Source: Streptomyces liliifuscus (GTDB taxonomy: Bacteria; Actinomycetota; Actinomycetes; Streptomycetales; Streptomycetaceae). From it: a stretch of DNA of 64,000 nt. Positions 1 through 8,259 of the stretch are shown piece by piece (positions within the stretch are counted from its first letter, which is position 1; each line of letters starts with the position of its first letter). A model generated the notes under the pieces. It had not been told where the DNA came from. It saw nothing but the letters and a program-made list of their open reading frames with translations, and did no database searches. The stretch is taken from positions 7,068,001 to 7,132,000 of the forward strand of contig NZ_CP066831.1 of NCBI RefSeq assembly GCF_016598615.1. The letters run 5' to 3'. Both the position numbers and the translations under genes were made by a program.

Positions 1-1797
1 CTCGTCACCCGCCTGGACCAGGAGATAGCAGTACCCGGCCTCGGACACCCACAGCGGGCCGGTCACGGGCCGTCGGCGCCCCGCCGTGTCCGCGCAGACC
101 GCGCGCTTGCCCTCGGGCTGCACGGTCCAGCTGTCCAGCCAGCCGTCGTCGCCGGTGGTCCGGCGCAGGCCGACCAGGGCGGGCGGACCGGCGTAGCCGA
201 GCACCGTGCTGCCCGCGCCCTCCACCGAGCCCGTCAGCGGCTGCGCCTGCTCGACCGGCAGCAGCCGGAGACTCCAGTCACCGGCGTCCTCGATCCGCAG
301 CCTGGCCTCGGGCTCGCCCTTGCGGAACAGGAGGGTGCGGCCGCGCCGTCCGTTGCAGTCGCCCCGCAGCAGCCTTTCCTCGTCCTCGTACTCGTCGAGC
401 AGCTTGACCTCGTACCCCATGAACGAGCCCTCGTCCGTGATCGAGTACTCCAGGATCGCGGGGCGGCCGAGGGCCGGGTTGACCAGCGTGATCGTGCTCT
501 TGCCCCGGCCGGTGTAGACGCCGGAGGCCCGGGCAGCGGCCTGGTCGAGCACGGGCAGGGGGCGGGCGGTGAGCTGCCAGGGGCCGTCGGCCTCGATGAG
601 GAGCAGGAGAGGTCCGGCCGGGACGGGCACGGTCTGGCGCAGCGCGTCCGTCTCGTTGACCAGCAGGTCGTACTCGTCCGGGTTCCGCAGGTTCGCGATC
701 TCCTGGCTCTTGAGCGCGAAGTAGCCGCCGCCGTCCTCGTCACCGGCGAACTCGACGTCGATGTCGGCCGCGGTGCCCGTGTACGCCACCACCTCCGGGC
801 CGTACCCCTGGAGCGGGGAGTCCAGCCGGCGGGTCACCGAGAGCGGCTGGACCATGACCGTCCAGTCGTTGTCGGCCTCCACCCGCAGCCGCAGGGGGAT
901 GCCCTCCGGCGGGTGGACGAGGGCGCGGCCCCGGAAGTCGCGCAGGGTGCTGTTGTAGAGGAGGTCGTCGTCCTTGTTGCGGTGGTTGAGGGTGTGCATG
1001 CCGAAGTAGCCGTCGCCCTGGTGCCAGGCCTCGACGATCACGGGTCCCGGCGGCAGCGGAACGCCGACGGAGACCACCCCGTTGCCACGGCCGCGCTGCA
1101 CGAAGGGCTGGAAATCGGGCCCGAAGGAGACGGCCGCCGCCGGTGCCTGCGGCGGCGGGCCGGGGCGCGGCGGCACCGCGTCCCGTACGTCGTACCCGGG
1201 CGGCCCGGTCGGTACCGGGGGCGGGGTCGGTATGGGCGCCGGTATCGGGGTCGGGGCGGGTGCCGGGGTCGGGTCCTCCACCGCTATGCCGAAGTCGGTC
1301 GCGAGGCCCGCGAGTCCGGACGCGTAGCCCTGGCCCACCGCGCGGAACTTCCAGCTGCCGTTCCTGCGGTAGAACTCGCCGAGCACGAAGGCCGTCTCGT
1401 CGGACGCGTCGGTCACGTCGTAGTGGGCGACGACGGCGCCGTCGGGGGTGAGCGCCTGCACACTCAGTCCGGGCACGGAGCCGAAGACCCCGCCGTCGCA
1501 CGACCCGGCGATCACCACCCGCTGCACCTCGGGCTCGACGCTCGGCAGGTCCAGCTCCAGCCACTCGGCGAGCTGCCCGCCGCCGTCGGCCGTGCCCGCG
1601 TGGCGTACGGCCCCGGAGGGGTGCGCGGGCTGGTTGTAGAAGACCAGGTCGGCGTCGCCGCGCACCTTGCCCAGGGCGTCGAGAAGCAGCGCCGAGGCAT
1701 CCACGGACGGAGCCCCCGGAACGTTCCGCCGACAGACCGCCACACGCAACAGAGCTGCGGGAACAGGGGTGTTGGCACCTTTGGTGATGTGCGTCAT
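1..1797 (-). CDS. TerD-family stress protein, C-terminus cut by window edge
   Basis: The frame starts at ATG 1797 (MTHITKGANTPVP) and runs off the left edge after 599 codons. Residues 1 to about 185 read as a TerD domain: conserved stretches include DLVFYNQPAHPSG, the Asp-rich VVIAGSCDGGVFGSVPG and FVLGEFYRRNGSWKFRAVGQG. A Pro-rich linker (PTPAPTPIPAPIPTPP) follows, then a long beta-rich region made of repeated 'GPLLLLIEADGPWQLTA / DWTVMVQPL' type modules. TerD domains bind calcium and belong to tellurite and general stress (Ter) systems; the actual role here is unknown. Single gene divergent from the sigma factor at 1961. Confidence 0.85.
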   Translation of the reverse strand, partial: MTHITKGANTPVPAALLRVAVCRRNVPGAPSVDASALLLDALGKVRGDADLVFYNQPAHPSGAVRHAGTADGGGQLAEWLELDLPSVEPEVQRVVIAGSCDGGVFGSVPGLSVQALTPDGAVVAHYDVTDASDETAFVLGEFYRRNGSWKFRAVGQGYASGLAGLATDFGIAVEDPTPAPAPTPIPAPIPTPPPVPTGPPGYDVRDAVPPRPGPPPQAPAAAVSFGPDFQPFVQRGRGNGVVSVGVPLPPGPVIVEAWHQGDGYFGMHTLNHRNKDDDLLYNSTLRDFRGRALVHPPEGIPLRLRVEADNDWTVMVQPLSVTRRLDSPLQGYGPEVVAYTGTAADIDVEFAGDEDGGGYFALKSQEIANLRNPDEYDLLVNETDALRQTVPVPAGPLLLLIEADGPWQLTARPLPVLDQAAARASGVYTGRGKSTITLVNPALGRPAILEYSITDEGSFMGYEVKLLDEYEDEERLLRGDCNGRRGRTLLFRKGEPEARLRIEDAGDWSLRLLPVEQAQPLTGSVEGAGSTVLGYAGPPALVGLRRTTGDDGWLDSWTVQPEGKRAVCADTAGRRRPVTGPLWVSEAGYCYLLVQAGDE

Positions 1798-1865
1798 GCG
1801 GCACATGGTGACAGTGGAGGCGGTGTGAAGTCGATAAGTGGGAAATGTGGAGGATGAGGGTCCGT

Positions 1866-1910
1866 AAAGATCTCCGGAATCGGGCCGAAAAGATCTCCCG
1901 GATCGGGCCG
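1866..1910. repeat. 22-bp direct repeat in sigma-factor promoter region
   Basis: Two near-identical 22-bp units (1866-1887 and 1889-1910, core AAGATCTCC...ATCGGGCCG) sit 23 bp apart in the TerD/sigma intergenic region, immediately before the presumed promoter. They could be a tandem protein-binding site. Confidence 0.6.
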
Positions 1911-1940
1911 AACGTTTCCCGCACCACCGGCGTCCTAGAG
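1908..1940 (+). promoter_or_regulatory. Candidate ECF-type promoter of the sigma factor gene
   Basis: CCGAAC (around 1908-1913) and CGTCCTA (1931-1937) are spaced about 17 bp apart, resembling the GGAAC / CGTC elements of ECF sigma promoters, and lie about 25 bp before the start codon of the sigma gene. Self-regulation is therefore plausible; this is inference from motif spacing only. Confidence 0.35.
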
Positions 1941-1960
1941 AAAACGCGGCGAGGGGAGGG

Positions 1961-2521
1961 GTGGCTGTGCTGCGCAGAAAAGCCCGCCGCGTCCAGGGGG
2001 GCGGGGAGAGCGCCGGGGGGACGCTCGACGACCCCCTGGACGCGGCCCAGGAGCGTCGGGTGCGTGCTGTGCTCGCGCTCGGCGGGGTGCCGCAGGCGGA
2101 CCTGCCGGACGGGGTACAGCAGGTCCGGCTGCGGCTCCTGGAGCGCGCGGCGAGCGGGGCGGAGGCACCCCGTGACGTGTCGGCCTGGGCGGCGGTCGTC
2201 GCCTCGAACCTGGCCATGGACTGGCATCGCGCCAGGCGCCGCCAGGAGCGGATCGGCGAGCGGCTGGCCTCGCTGAGGCCGGCGGAGCACGTCGCGGGGG
2301 AGTCGGGCGAGGACACGAAGGTGATGTCGCTCGCCGTGGCCCAGGGCCTCGACGAACTGCCGGACGCCCAGCGGCAGATCCTCGTGCTGCGGTTCTACGC
2401 CGACCTGCCCGTCCGTGGCATCGCCGAGGAACTCGGCATCCCGGAGGGCACGGTCAAGAGCAGGCTGCACACGGCGGTCCGCGCACTGCGCGCCCGCCTG
2501 CACGAGGACGAGGTGGTGTGA
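1961..2521 (+). CDS. RNA polymerase sigma factor, ECF-like
   Basis: A 186-aa protein with GTG start 1961 behind GAGGGGAGGGG. Residues about 30-105 form region 2 (ASNLAMDWHRARRRQERIGERL holds the 2.4-like basic helix). Residues about 120-180 form region 4 (LDELPDAQRQILVLRFYADL, then IAEELGIPEGTVKSRLHTAVRALR), the promoter -35 recognition helix-turn-helix. Length is typical of the ECF group. The next gene begins 1 nt after the stop and encodes a one-TM protein, the usual anti-sigma or co-regulator position. The signal it senses cannot be read from sequence. Confidence 0.88.
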   Translation: MAVLRRKARRVQGGGESAGGTLDDPLDAAQERRVRAVLALGGVPQADLPDGVQQVRLRLLERAASGAEAPRDVSAWAAVVASNLAMDWHRARRRQERIGERLASLRPAEHVAGESGEDTKVMSLAVAQGLDELPDAQRQILVLRFYADLPVRGIAEELGIPEGTVKSRLHTAVRALRARLHEDEVV

Positions 2522-2522
2522 C

Positions 2523-3359
2523 GTGGCCGAGTACGAGGGAATGGACGCGCTGATGGCCGCGCTCACGGACGAACCCCTCCCCGAGGACGCCCGGGACGAC
2601 GCGGAGTTCCTGGCGGAGCACCGGTCGGCGCTCGCGGACGTCGCCCTGCTCAGGGAACAGCTGCGGATCATGGGCGACACGCTGGCCGCGGGGACACCGG
2701 TCACGGAAGGCGACCGGCCCGATCCCGAAGCCGAGCCGTCTCCCGCCTCCGCCCCGCGCAGAACGCCGAAGCCGCTCAGGACACCGAAGCCGTCCAGGAA
2801 ACCGAAGTCGCTCAGGGCGCCGAAGCCGTCCAGGCCGTCCCAGCCGCCCTGGTACCGGCGCTACGCGGGCGTGGCGCTCGGCACCCTCGTGGTGGGCGCG
2901 GGCACGGCGATGCTCGGCGGGATGGTGTGGCTCGGGGTGCAGGGTGGCGTCGGCGACGGGGGCGCCGACTCGTCGGCCGCGAAGCAGGATGACGGCGCGG
3001 GCGACGCGTCGCTGTACTCGCCCGAGATGCACCTCGCGTGCTCCAAGGTCCTCGTCGAGGGGACCGTACAGAGCATCACGCCCGCCGCCGACGGGAACGT
3101 GAGCGTCGTGCTGAAGGTGAAGCGCTACTACCGGCCCGAGCAGTCCGTGGCGGACCGTCCGACGATCACCGTCACGCTGCTCGGCAGTGCCAAGGAAGAC
3201 CTGGAGGTCGGGACGTACACGCTGGTCCGCGTGCCGGTGTTCCCGCAGGACCGGCAGGACTGGGAGACCGGCCCGGGCGTCGCCGACGCCCGCAAGGACA
3301 TCCTGAAGGCGCTGCCGAAGGCGCGGGGGATGGAGTGCGCGGGCCCGAACGGGGGGTAG
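2523..3359 (+). CDS. Single-pass membrane protein, putative anti-sigma partner
   Basis: A 278-aa protein starting at GTG 2523, one base after the sigma stop; an open frame extends further upstream but would overlap the sigma gene deeply. Residues 1-65 are acidic and cytoplasmic-like (DALMAALTDEPLPEDARDDAEF). A Lys/Pro repeat region follows with five RTPKP/RKPKS-type units (about 78-105), then one TM helix (YAGVALGTLVVGAGTAMLGGM, about 113-135) and an extracytoplasmic domain of about 130 aa beginning near LACSKVLVEGTVQSI. No zinc HxxxCxxC anti-sigma motif is visible, so it is not a classical ZAS anti-sigma factor; the role is inferred from position. Confidence 0.75.
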   Translation: MAEYEGMDALMAALTDEPLPEDARDDAEFLAEHRSALADVALLREQLRIMGDTLAAGTPVTEGDRPDPEAEPSPASAPRRTPKPLRTPKPSRKPKSLRAPKPSRPSQPPWYRRYAGVALGTLVVGAGTAMLGGMVWLGVQGGVGDGGADSSAAKQDDGAGDASLYSPEMHLACSKVLVEGTVQSITPAADGNVSVVLKVKRYYRPEQSVADRPTITVTLLGSAKEDLEVGTYTLVRVPVFPQDRQDWETGPGVADARKDILKALPKARGMECAGPNGG

Positions 3360-3372
3360 GGCCGGCGGACAA

Positions 3373-3417
3373 CGGGAAGGGCGGGCGCCCGGTGGAACCG
3401 GACGCCCGCCCTTCCCG
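3373..3417. terminator. Bidirectional terminator between convergent genes
   Basis: Perfect 15-bp inverted repeat (3373-3387 CGGGAAGGGCGGGCG with 3403-3417), 15-nt loop, between the convergent stops at 3359 and 3452. No U-tract, as is usual in Streptomyces. Confidence 0.8.
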
Positions 3418-3451
3418 TACAGAGAGCAAGGCCTTCAGAGCGCTACGAACG

Positions 3452-6400
3452 CTACGGCGTGACCTTCTCGATCAGCACGCTGCCGGTACCGGCGACCGTG
3501 CCGCGGGCGTTCACGAGCTGCGCGCGCCCGAAGAACGTCCGGCCCTCCGGCGGCGCCGCGTTCGCGACGACCTTCGCCTCGACCGAGGCGGTTCCCCCGG
3601 TGCCGAGCTTCACGGGCGTCGAGTCGACCTGGACCTCGCCGAGCGAAGGCGCGAAGTACACGTCGAGGTAGTCGTACGCCGTGGAGCCCGCCGGGATCGC
3701 ATAGCCGACGACCTCGATGGTGTACGTGCCGGCGGCGGGCGACGGGACGGAGACGGACTCCTCGGAGTCGCCGTCCGCGGACTGGCCGACCTGGTTGCCC
3801 TGCGCGTCGTAGACGGTCAGGTCGAGGTCCGCCGCGGCGTCCGAGACGTTGCCGATGGTGACGTCGAGCGAACCGGCGCCCGCGGGCACGTCCACCGTGG
3901 TGGTGTCCGTGGCGCCGTCGGCGATGGTCGGCCGCGCGTTCTTGGAGGAGCCGAGCGGGCCGCCCTTCAGCGAACCGTCGACCGGGACGAGCTTGTTCGT
4001 CACCTTCCAGGAGACCGGGGCCGGCGTGCCGACCTTGGCCTCGGGGACGGTCACGACCGCCGGGTCGAAGTCGGCGCCGAGCACCTCGACGTTCAGCTTG
4101 TACGGGTTGTCGAGCACCGGCGACGTACGGCGCGACTCGACCTCGATCTCCCAGACGCCGGGCTGCGGGTCGGCGTACGAACGCACGTCGGGCTTGCAGC
4201 CGTTGCCGTCGAGGTAGTTGTTGTAGCAGAACGGCGTGGAGGTGTTGTCGACCGGAACGCCGTACGGGTGGATGGCGATGAACCGGGTCTGGCTCTTGTC
4301 CTTCAGCCCGCCGATCGCGACCTCGAGGGTCTTGGCACCCTCGGGGACGGTCACGAAGTACGACTTGCTGGAGTTGCGCTGGACCGTGCCGGACGCCGAG
4401 TGGGTGTACTTCAGCGGGGCGGAGACCACGACCGTGGTGAGGACCTGCTTGTCGATGCCCTCGGTCCTCGGGTCGTCGACCTCCAGGATCGCGCTGCTGA
4501 GACCGGAGTTCTCGGCCTTGGCCGCGACCTTCACCGTCACCGGCTTGTTCAGCGGCAGGGACACCTCGTCGCTGCCGACGATCCGGAACGTGTCGTCCCG
4601 GTTGTTCTCCAGGTGCAGCTCGTGCCGGATCGCACGGTCGGCACCGGTCGTACGGGTGATGGTGACGTCGTACGTCTTCTTCTGGCCGACCTTGAGGCCG
4701 CCCTCGCGGTCGTAGAGGCCCGTGCCGAAGCCCGGGGTCTTGAGCGCGAAGTCGATCGCGGTGTCGACCGGGGCCTTCACCGTGTACTCGTGGGCGGTGG
4801 CGCCGTCACGGATCGAGTCCCAGGCGTCCGGGATGTTGACGAGGCCCGCGCCCTCCGCGTACGCCTGCGTGCCGCTGATGTGGTCGGCGGTCGAGGTGAG
4901 CGCGGTGCGCAGCTTGGCGGGCGTCAGATCGATGTTCTTCTGCTTCGCGGCACTCAGCAGCAGCGCGGACGCGCCCGCGGCCTGCGGGGACGCCATCGAG
5001 GTGCCCTGGAGCATCGAGTAGCCGGCCGGCAGGGAGTAGCCCGCCTCGGCGACCGGGCCGCCGGGCAGCCAGGTCTGCGTGGTGTTGATGGAGGCACCGG
5101 GCGCGGTCAGCGTCGGAGTGAAGCCGCCGTCCTCACGCGGGCCGCGCGAGGAGAAGGGCAGCATCGCGTACTTCTTCTCCACGGCCGAGCCGTAGTTGGA
5201 CGCCCAGGTCTCCTTGGAGATGGACGCGCCGACCGAGATGACCTTGTCGGCCAGGCCGGGGTCGCCGATCGTGTTGGCGCCGGGGCCCGAGTTGCCGGCC
5301 GAGATGACCAGCTCGACGCCGTAGGTGTCGATCAGGCGGGTGTAGAGCTCGGCGCGCGCGTTGTTGCCGTCGTTCAGCGCCGGGAGGCCGCCGATGGACA
5401 TGTTGACGATGTCGACGCCACGGTTGGCGACGAGGTCGATCATGCCCTCGGTGAGCGCGACGTTGGTGCAGCTGGGGCCGAAGAGGCAGGCGCGGGAGGA
5501 GACGACCTTCGCACCGGGCGCGGCACCGTTCATCTTGCCGCCGAACAGCCCGTTCGCGGCGGTGATGCCGGCGACGTGCGTGCCGTGCTCGCTCGATATC
5601 AGGCCGATGTTGACGAAGTCGCGCTTCTGGCCGACCCAGTCGCCGCCCAGCGGGTCCATCGGGACGTCCTTGCGGATCTCCACGACGAACGGCTGGCGCT
5701 CGACCACGTCGGTGGCCGGGTTGTCGGTACCGAAGTAGCCGATCTGGTACCCGTCCTTGTACGGCTTCATCGGCGCGTCGTCGGTGAAGTCGCTGTTGCC
5801 GTTGGAGTCGACACGGACCGTGCCGGCCGCGGCGTCGTACAGCACGCCCCAGGCGTCGGTGGTGTCGCCGTCGCGGTTCACGTCACCGGCCGCGTCGCCG
5901 CCTGCGGTCGCGGACTCGCGGAAGAGGTTCACCTGGTAGCTGCCCGCGGGCGCGGTCCAGGTCTTGCCGCTGAAGGTGAACGTGGGCCCGGAGACCGAGG
6001 TCAGCATCGCGCGCCAGGACGCGTCGCCGTCGATGATCGGGTCGGTGGACGTCACCCAGTCGACGATCTTGCGCTCGCCGGTGGTGGTCTTCTGCAGCGC
6101 CGGGTGCGCCAGGTCCACACCGGAGTCGAGGACACCGATGGTGATGCCCCGGCCGTCCGCCTTCGGGTTCTTCTTCACGAAGTCGACGGCACCCGTCTCG
6201 AAGGACGGGTTGTACGGGTTCTCGGCGGGGGTGTTCTTGCCGGGGGCCGGGTAGGCGCCGGCCGTCGGGGCCTTCTTGGCGCCCTTGGCGGTGTCGGCGG
6301 ACGGCGTCGGGTCGTCCAGCGCGATCTCCTGGCGCAGGTCGATGCCGTGCACGGAGGAGAGCTTGGAGGCCGCCTTGATGGCCGCGTCGGCCTTGGCGGT

Positions 6401-6757
6401 CGGGACGGTGGCGCGGACGTAGCCGAGCTTGTCGTGGGTACGGCCCACGGAGCCGCCCTTCACCGCGTCCAGCTGGTCCGCGACCTGCTCGGTCTGCCCC
6501 GGCGCGGTGGCGACCATCATCGTGACGTTCTTGTCGCCGCCGGCCTCGGCCTCGGCGAGGAGGTCGGCGTCGTCCGAACCGAGCTTGCCGCTCGCGGACT
6601 TGACCGACGTGTCGACGGGCGTGCCCGGGTCGTCCGCGGAGAAGGCCATGGGTATGGGCCCCGCCGCGGAGAGTGCGGCCACGAGACCGGCGGCCACGGC
6701 TATGCGCGCCGCGCGTCTCGCGCCGGTGATCGGAGCTCGCTGAGGGTTGGGGGTCAT
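3452..6757 (-). CDS. Secreted subtilisin-like (S8) serine peptidase
   Basis: An 1,101-aa protein from ATG 6757 (MTPNPQRAP), preferred over ATG 6763 because AAGG then sits 6 nt upstream. A signal peptide (residues 1 to about 43, IAVAAGLVAALSAAG, end near AFSADD) is followed by a propeptide-like domain (about 60-150). The catalytic triad reads Asp211 in GVLDSGVDLAHP, His391 in SSEHGTHVAGI and Ser587 in QGTSMASPQAAG. About 180 residues separate Asp and His, far more than in subtilisin, so a large domain is inserted there. The C-terminal half (about 650-1100) is beta-rich with pre-peptidase C-like segments, probably substrate or cell-wall binding. Monocistronic extracellular protease. Confidence 0.93.
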   Translation of the reverse strand: MTPNPQRAPITGARRAARIAVAAGLVAALSAAGPIPMAFSADDPGTPVDTSVKSASGKLGSDDADLLAEAEAGGDKNVTMMVATAPGQTEQVADQLDAVKGGSVGRTHDKLGYVRATVPTAKADAAIKAASKLSSVHGIDLRQEIALDDPTPSADTAKGAKKAPTAGAYPAPGKNTPAENPYNPSFETGAVDFVKKNPKADGRGITIGVLDSGVDLAHPALQKTTTGERKIVDWVTSTDPIIDGDASWRAMLTSVSGPTFTFSGKTWTAPAGSYQVNLFRESATAGGDAAGDVNRDGDTTDAWGVLYDAAAGTVRVDSNGNSDFTDDAPMKPYKDGYQIGYFGTDNPATDVVERQPFVVEIRKDVPMDPLGGDWVGQKRDFVNIGLISSEHGTHVAGITAANGLFGGKMNGAAPGAKVVSSRACLFGPSCTNVALTEGMIDLVANRGVDIVNMSIGGLPALNDGNNARAELYTRLIDTYGVELVISAGNSGPGANTIGDPGLADKVISVGASISKETWASNYGSAVEKKYAMLPFSSRGPREDGGFTPTLTAPGASINTTQTWLPGGPVAEAGYSLPAGYSMLQGTSMASPQAAGASALLLSAAKQKNIDLTPAKLRTALTSTADHISGTQAYAEGAGLVNIPDAWDSIRDGATAHEYTVKAPVDTAIDFALKTPGFGTGLYDREGGLKVGQKKTYDVTITRTTGADRAIRHELHLENNRDDTFRIVGSDEVSLPLNKPVTVKVAAKAENSGLSSAILEVDDPRTEGIDKQVLTTVVVSAPLKYTHSASGTVQRNSSKSYFVTVPEGAKTLEVAIGGLKDKSQTRFIAIHPYGVPVDNTSTPFCYNNYLDGNGCKPDVRSYADPQPGVWEIEVESRRTSPVLDNPYKLNVEVLGADFDPAVVTVPEAKVGTPAPVSWKVTNKLVPVDGSLKGGPLGSSKNARPTIADGATDTTTVDVPAGAGSLDVTIGNVSDAAADLDLTVYDAQGNQVGQSADGDSEESVSVPSPAAGTYTIEVVGYAIPAGSTAYDYLDVYFAPSLGEVQVDSTPVKLGTGGTASVEAKVVANAAPPEGRTFFGRAQLVNARGTVAGTGSVLIEKVTP

Positions 6758-6895
6758 CAGCATCCTTGTAGGTAAAGGAAAGTCCGTTGACGATCGGAAC
6801 GATCGCCCCAGTCCGGTATGTGAACCCGGATGACCGCTCAGCTTTACCCAAGTGATGGATGTTTGGGGAGGGTTGACCGTGGCGTGAAGTGTCCA

Positions 6896-6918
6896 TGGCG
6901 TACTTCCGCCATACGCCA
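6896..6918. promoter_or_regulatory. Inverted repeat upstream of the subtilase gene
   Basis: TGGCGTA (6896-6902) and TACGCCA (6912-6918) are perfect 7-bp arms with a 9-nt loop, and a further GGCGTATGGCC lies at about 6932. Candidate operator or RNA hairpin; no regulator assigned. Confidence 0.3.
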
Positions 6919-6959
6919 CCGCGGGCATAGCGGCGTATGGCCGGACATTCCCGGAGGGC

Positions 6960-7499
6960 TCAGCCCTCTCGCGTGCGCGCGTAGTGGCGGGACGCCTTCG
7001 CGCGGTTGCCGCAGGCGGCCATCGAGCACCAGCGACGGGTGCCGTTCCGCGAGGTGTCGAAGAAGTGCAGGACGCACGCCTCGTGGGCGCAGCGCCGGAT
7101 GCGGTCGGGGGCGGTGGACAGCAGTTCCAGGTAGTCGCGGGCCGCGAGCCAGGCCGGTCCCCAGGACGGGTCGCGGAACTCGGCCTTCTCGCCAGGCCCC
7201 GCGGCCGTCAGGGTCGCCCGGATCCGCCCGTGCGCGAGCACGGCGTCGACGCGGTCCGCGCTCTCCGCGAGGGATCCGTCCACGGCGGCCCGCAGTGCGT
7301 CCCGTGCGGTCAGAGCGTGGCGCAGGGTCGCCTCGTCGGCCGTGAAGTCCAGCGTGTTGGCGGCCAGCCACACCGCGAGCCCCTCGGTGTCCGTCAGCAG
7401 GTCCCGGGCCACGCCGTCGTGCATCCACCGCGTGTTGAGCAGGTCCAGCGAGAGCGGCTCCCCGGTGAGCGGACGTGGATCCCGGGCGGCGACGGACAT
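6960..7499 (-). CDS. CGNR zinc-finger (ABATE domain) regulator
   Basis: A 179-aa protein from ATG 7499 (MSVAARDPRPL), with GGGAG upstream; an in-frame start at 7583 lacks a site and would cover the divergent promoter. The N-terminal ABATE/ginsenoside-like domain (PLSLDLLNTRWMHDG...LAVWLAANT) is followed by a C-terminal CGNR zinc finger: C-x4-C at RRCAHEACVLHFFDTSRNGTRRWCSMAACGNRAK. CGNR proteins are probable transcription regulators. It is divergent from the VOC gene at 7650, and a perfect inverted repeat lies between them, so it may control that gene. Confidence 0.88.
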   Translation of the reverse strand: MSVAARDPRPLTGEPLSLDLLNTRWMHDGVARDLLTDTEGLAVWLAANTLDFTADEATLRHALTARDALRAAVDGSLAESADRVDAVLAHGRIRATLTAAGPGEKAEFRDPSWGPAWLAARDYLELLSTAPDRIRRCAHEACVLHFFDTSRNGTRRWCSMAACGNRAKASRHYARTREG

Positions 7500-7548
7500 C
7501 TGGCGGCTCCCTGCTTTCCCGGCCGGCGTGCACCGGCCGGCCCCTGCT

Positions 7549-7574
7549 AACCGGTCAAGAGTATGTGACCGGTT
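7549..7574. promoter_or_regulatory. Candidate operator between CGNR regulator and VOC gene
   Basis: Perfect 9-bp arms AACCGGTCA (7549-7557) and TGACCGGTT (7566-7574) with an 8-nt spacer, inside the 150-bp divergent intergenic region. A related ACGGTTA occurs at about 7611. Good position for a shared operator of the two divergent genes. Confidence 0.5.
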
Positions 7575-7649
7575 GACGTTCACCGATTCTAACTCTTAAA
7601 GTCGTCTACAACGGTTAGCCCATGCCGGGCTCGACGCAAGAGGAGTGCC

Positions 7650-8105
7650 ATGTCGACGACCACCGCACTGCGCATCGGCCACACCGGCCTGAACGTCACG
7701 GATCTCGACCGCTCGCTCGCCTTCTACCGGGACGTCCTCGGCTTCACGGTGATCGCCGAGGGCAAGGAGGAGGACCGGCGGTACGCGTTCCTCGGCGAGG
7801 ACGGCCGCCCCGTGCTCACGCTGTGGCAGCAGGCCGACCACGGATACACGGCGACCGGCGCGGGGCTGCACCACCTGGCCCTGGAGGTCGACACGGTCGA
7901 CCAGGTCAGGGCGTACGAGACGGCGCTGCGCGCCCAGGGTGTGGAGTTCGCCCACGAGGGAGTCGTCGCCCATCGCGAGGGCGCCGCGTCCGGGGGCATC
8001 TTCTTCCACGACCCGGACGGCACCCGCCTGGAGATCTGCACGGCCCACGGCGCGGAGGGGGCACCGGCCCCGTCGGGCGAGGCGCCGACCTGCGGTTTCT
8101 TCTAG
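7650..8105 (+). CDS. VOC-family (glyoxalase/bleomycin-resistance fold) protein
   Basis: A 151-aa protein, ATG 7650 with AGAGGAG upstream. Two beta-alpha-beta-beta-beta modules of the vicinal oxygen chelate fold: the first begins IGHTGLNVTDLDRSLAFYRDVLGF, the second GLHHLALEVDTVDQVRAYETAL and ends IFFHDPDGTRLEICTAHGA. Metal ligand candidates are the His of IGHTGL, the Glu near the end of module one, the His of LHHLAL and the Glu of RLEIC. The substrate cannot be told; dioxygenase, lyase and drug-binding members share this fold. Divergent from a CGNR regulator. Confidence 0.85.
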   Translation: MSTTTALRIGHTGLNVTDLDRSLAFYRDVLGFTVIAEGKEEDRRYAFLGEDGRPVLTLWQQADHGYTATGAGLHHLALEVDTVDQVRAYETALRAQGVEFAHEGVVAHREGAASGGIFFHDPDGTRLEICTAHGAEGAPAPSGEAPTCGFF

Positions 8106-8130
8106 CCCGAACGGGCCGGGCCCGGCGGAA

Positions 8131-8182
8131 GCCGGCCGTGACCCGGCCCGGATGGAGCCGGCCGTGGATCGGCCCGGGCCCA
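8131..8182. repeat. 26-bp imperfect tandem duplication
   Basis: GCCGGCCGTG followed by a CCC/ATC-GGCCCGG stretch occurs twice back to back (8131-8156, 8157-8182) in the spacer between the VOC and PNPOx-like genes. Self-complementary GGCCGGGCCC elements nearby may also act as terminator. Confidence 0.5.
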
Positions 8183-8259
8183 GCCCCGCCCTCAACCCCG
8201 CCCCCACCTCTGGCTCCGCCCCAGTAGTGACCCGCCGCTTCGTCGTCGAGGAGGACACC

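Noticed and set aside
740..2704. Minus-strand frame of 654 codons spanning the TerD and sigma genes
   Set aside because: Wrong frame for both; Arg/Pro-rich without motifs. The TerD frame itself is open to the window edge.
3038..6775. Long plus-strand frame (1,245 codons) opposite the subtilase
   Set aside because: Gly/Arg/Asp/Val-rich translation without domains, antisense to a clear protease gene; a GC-bias shadow.
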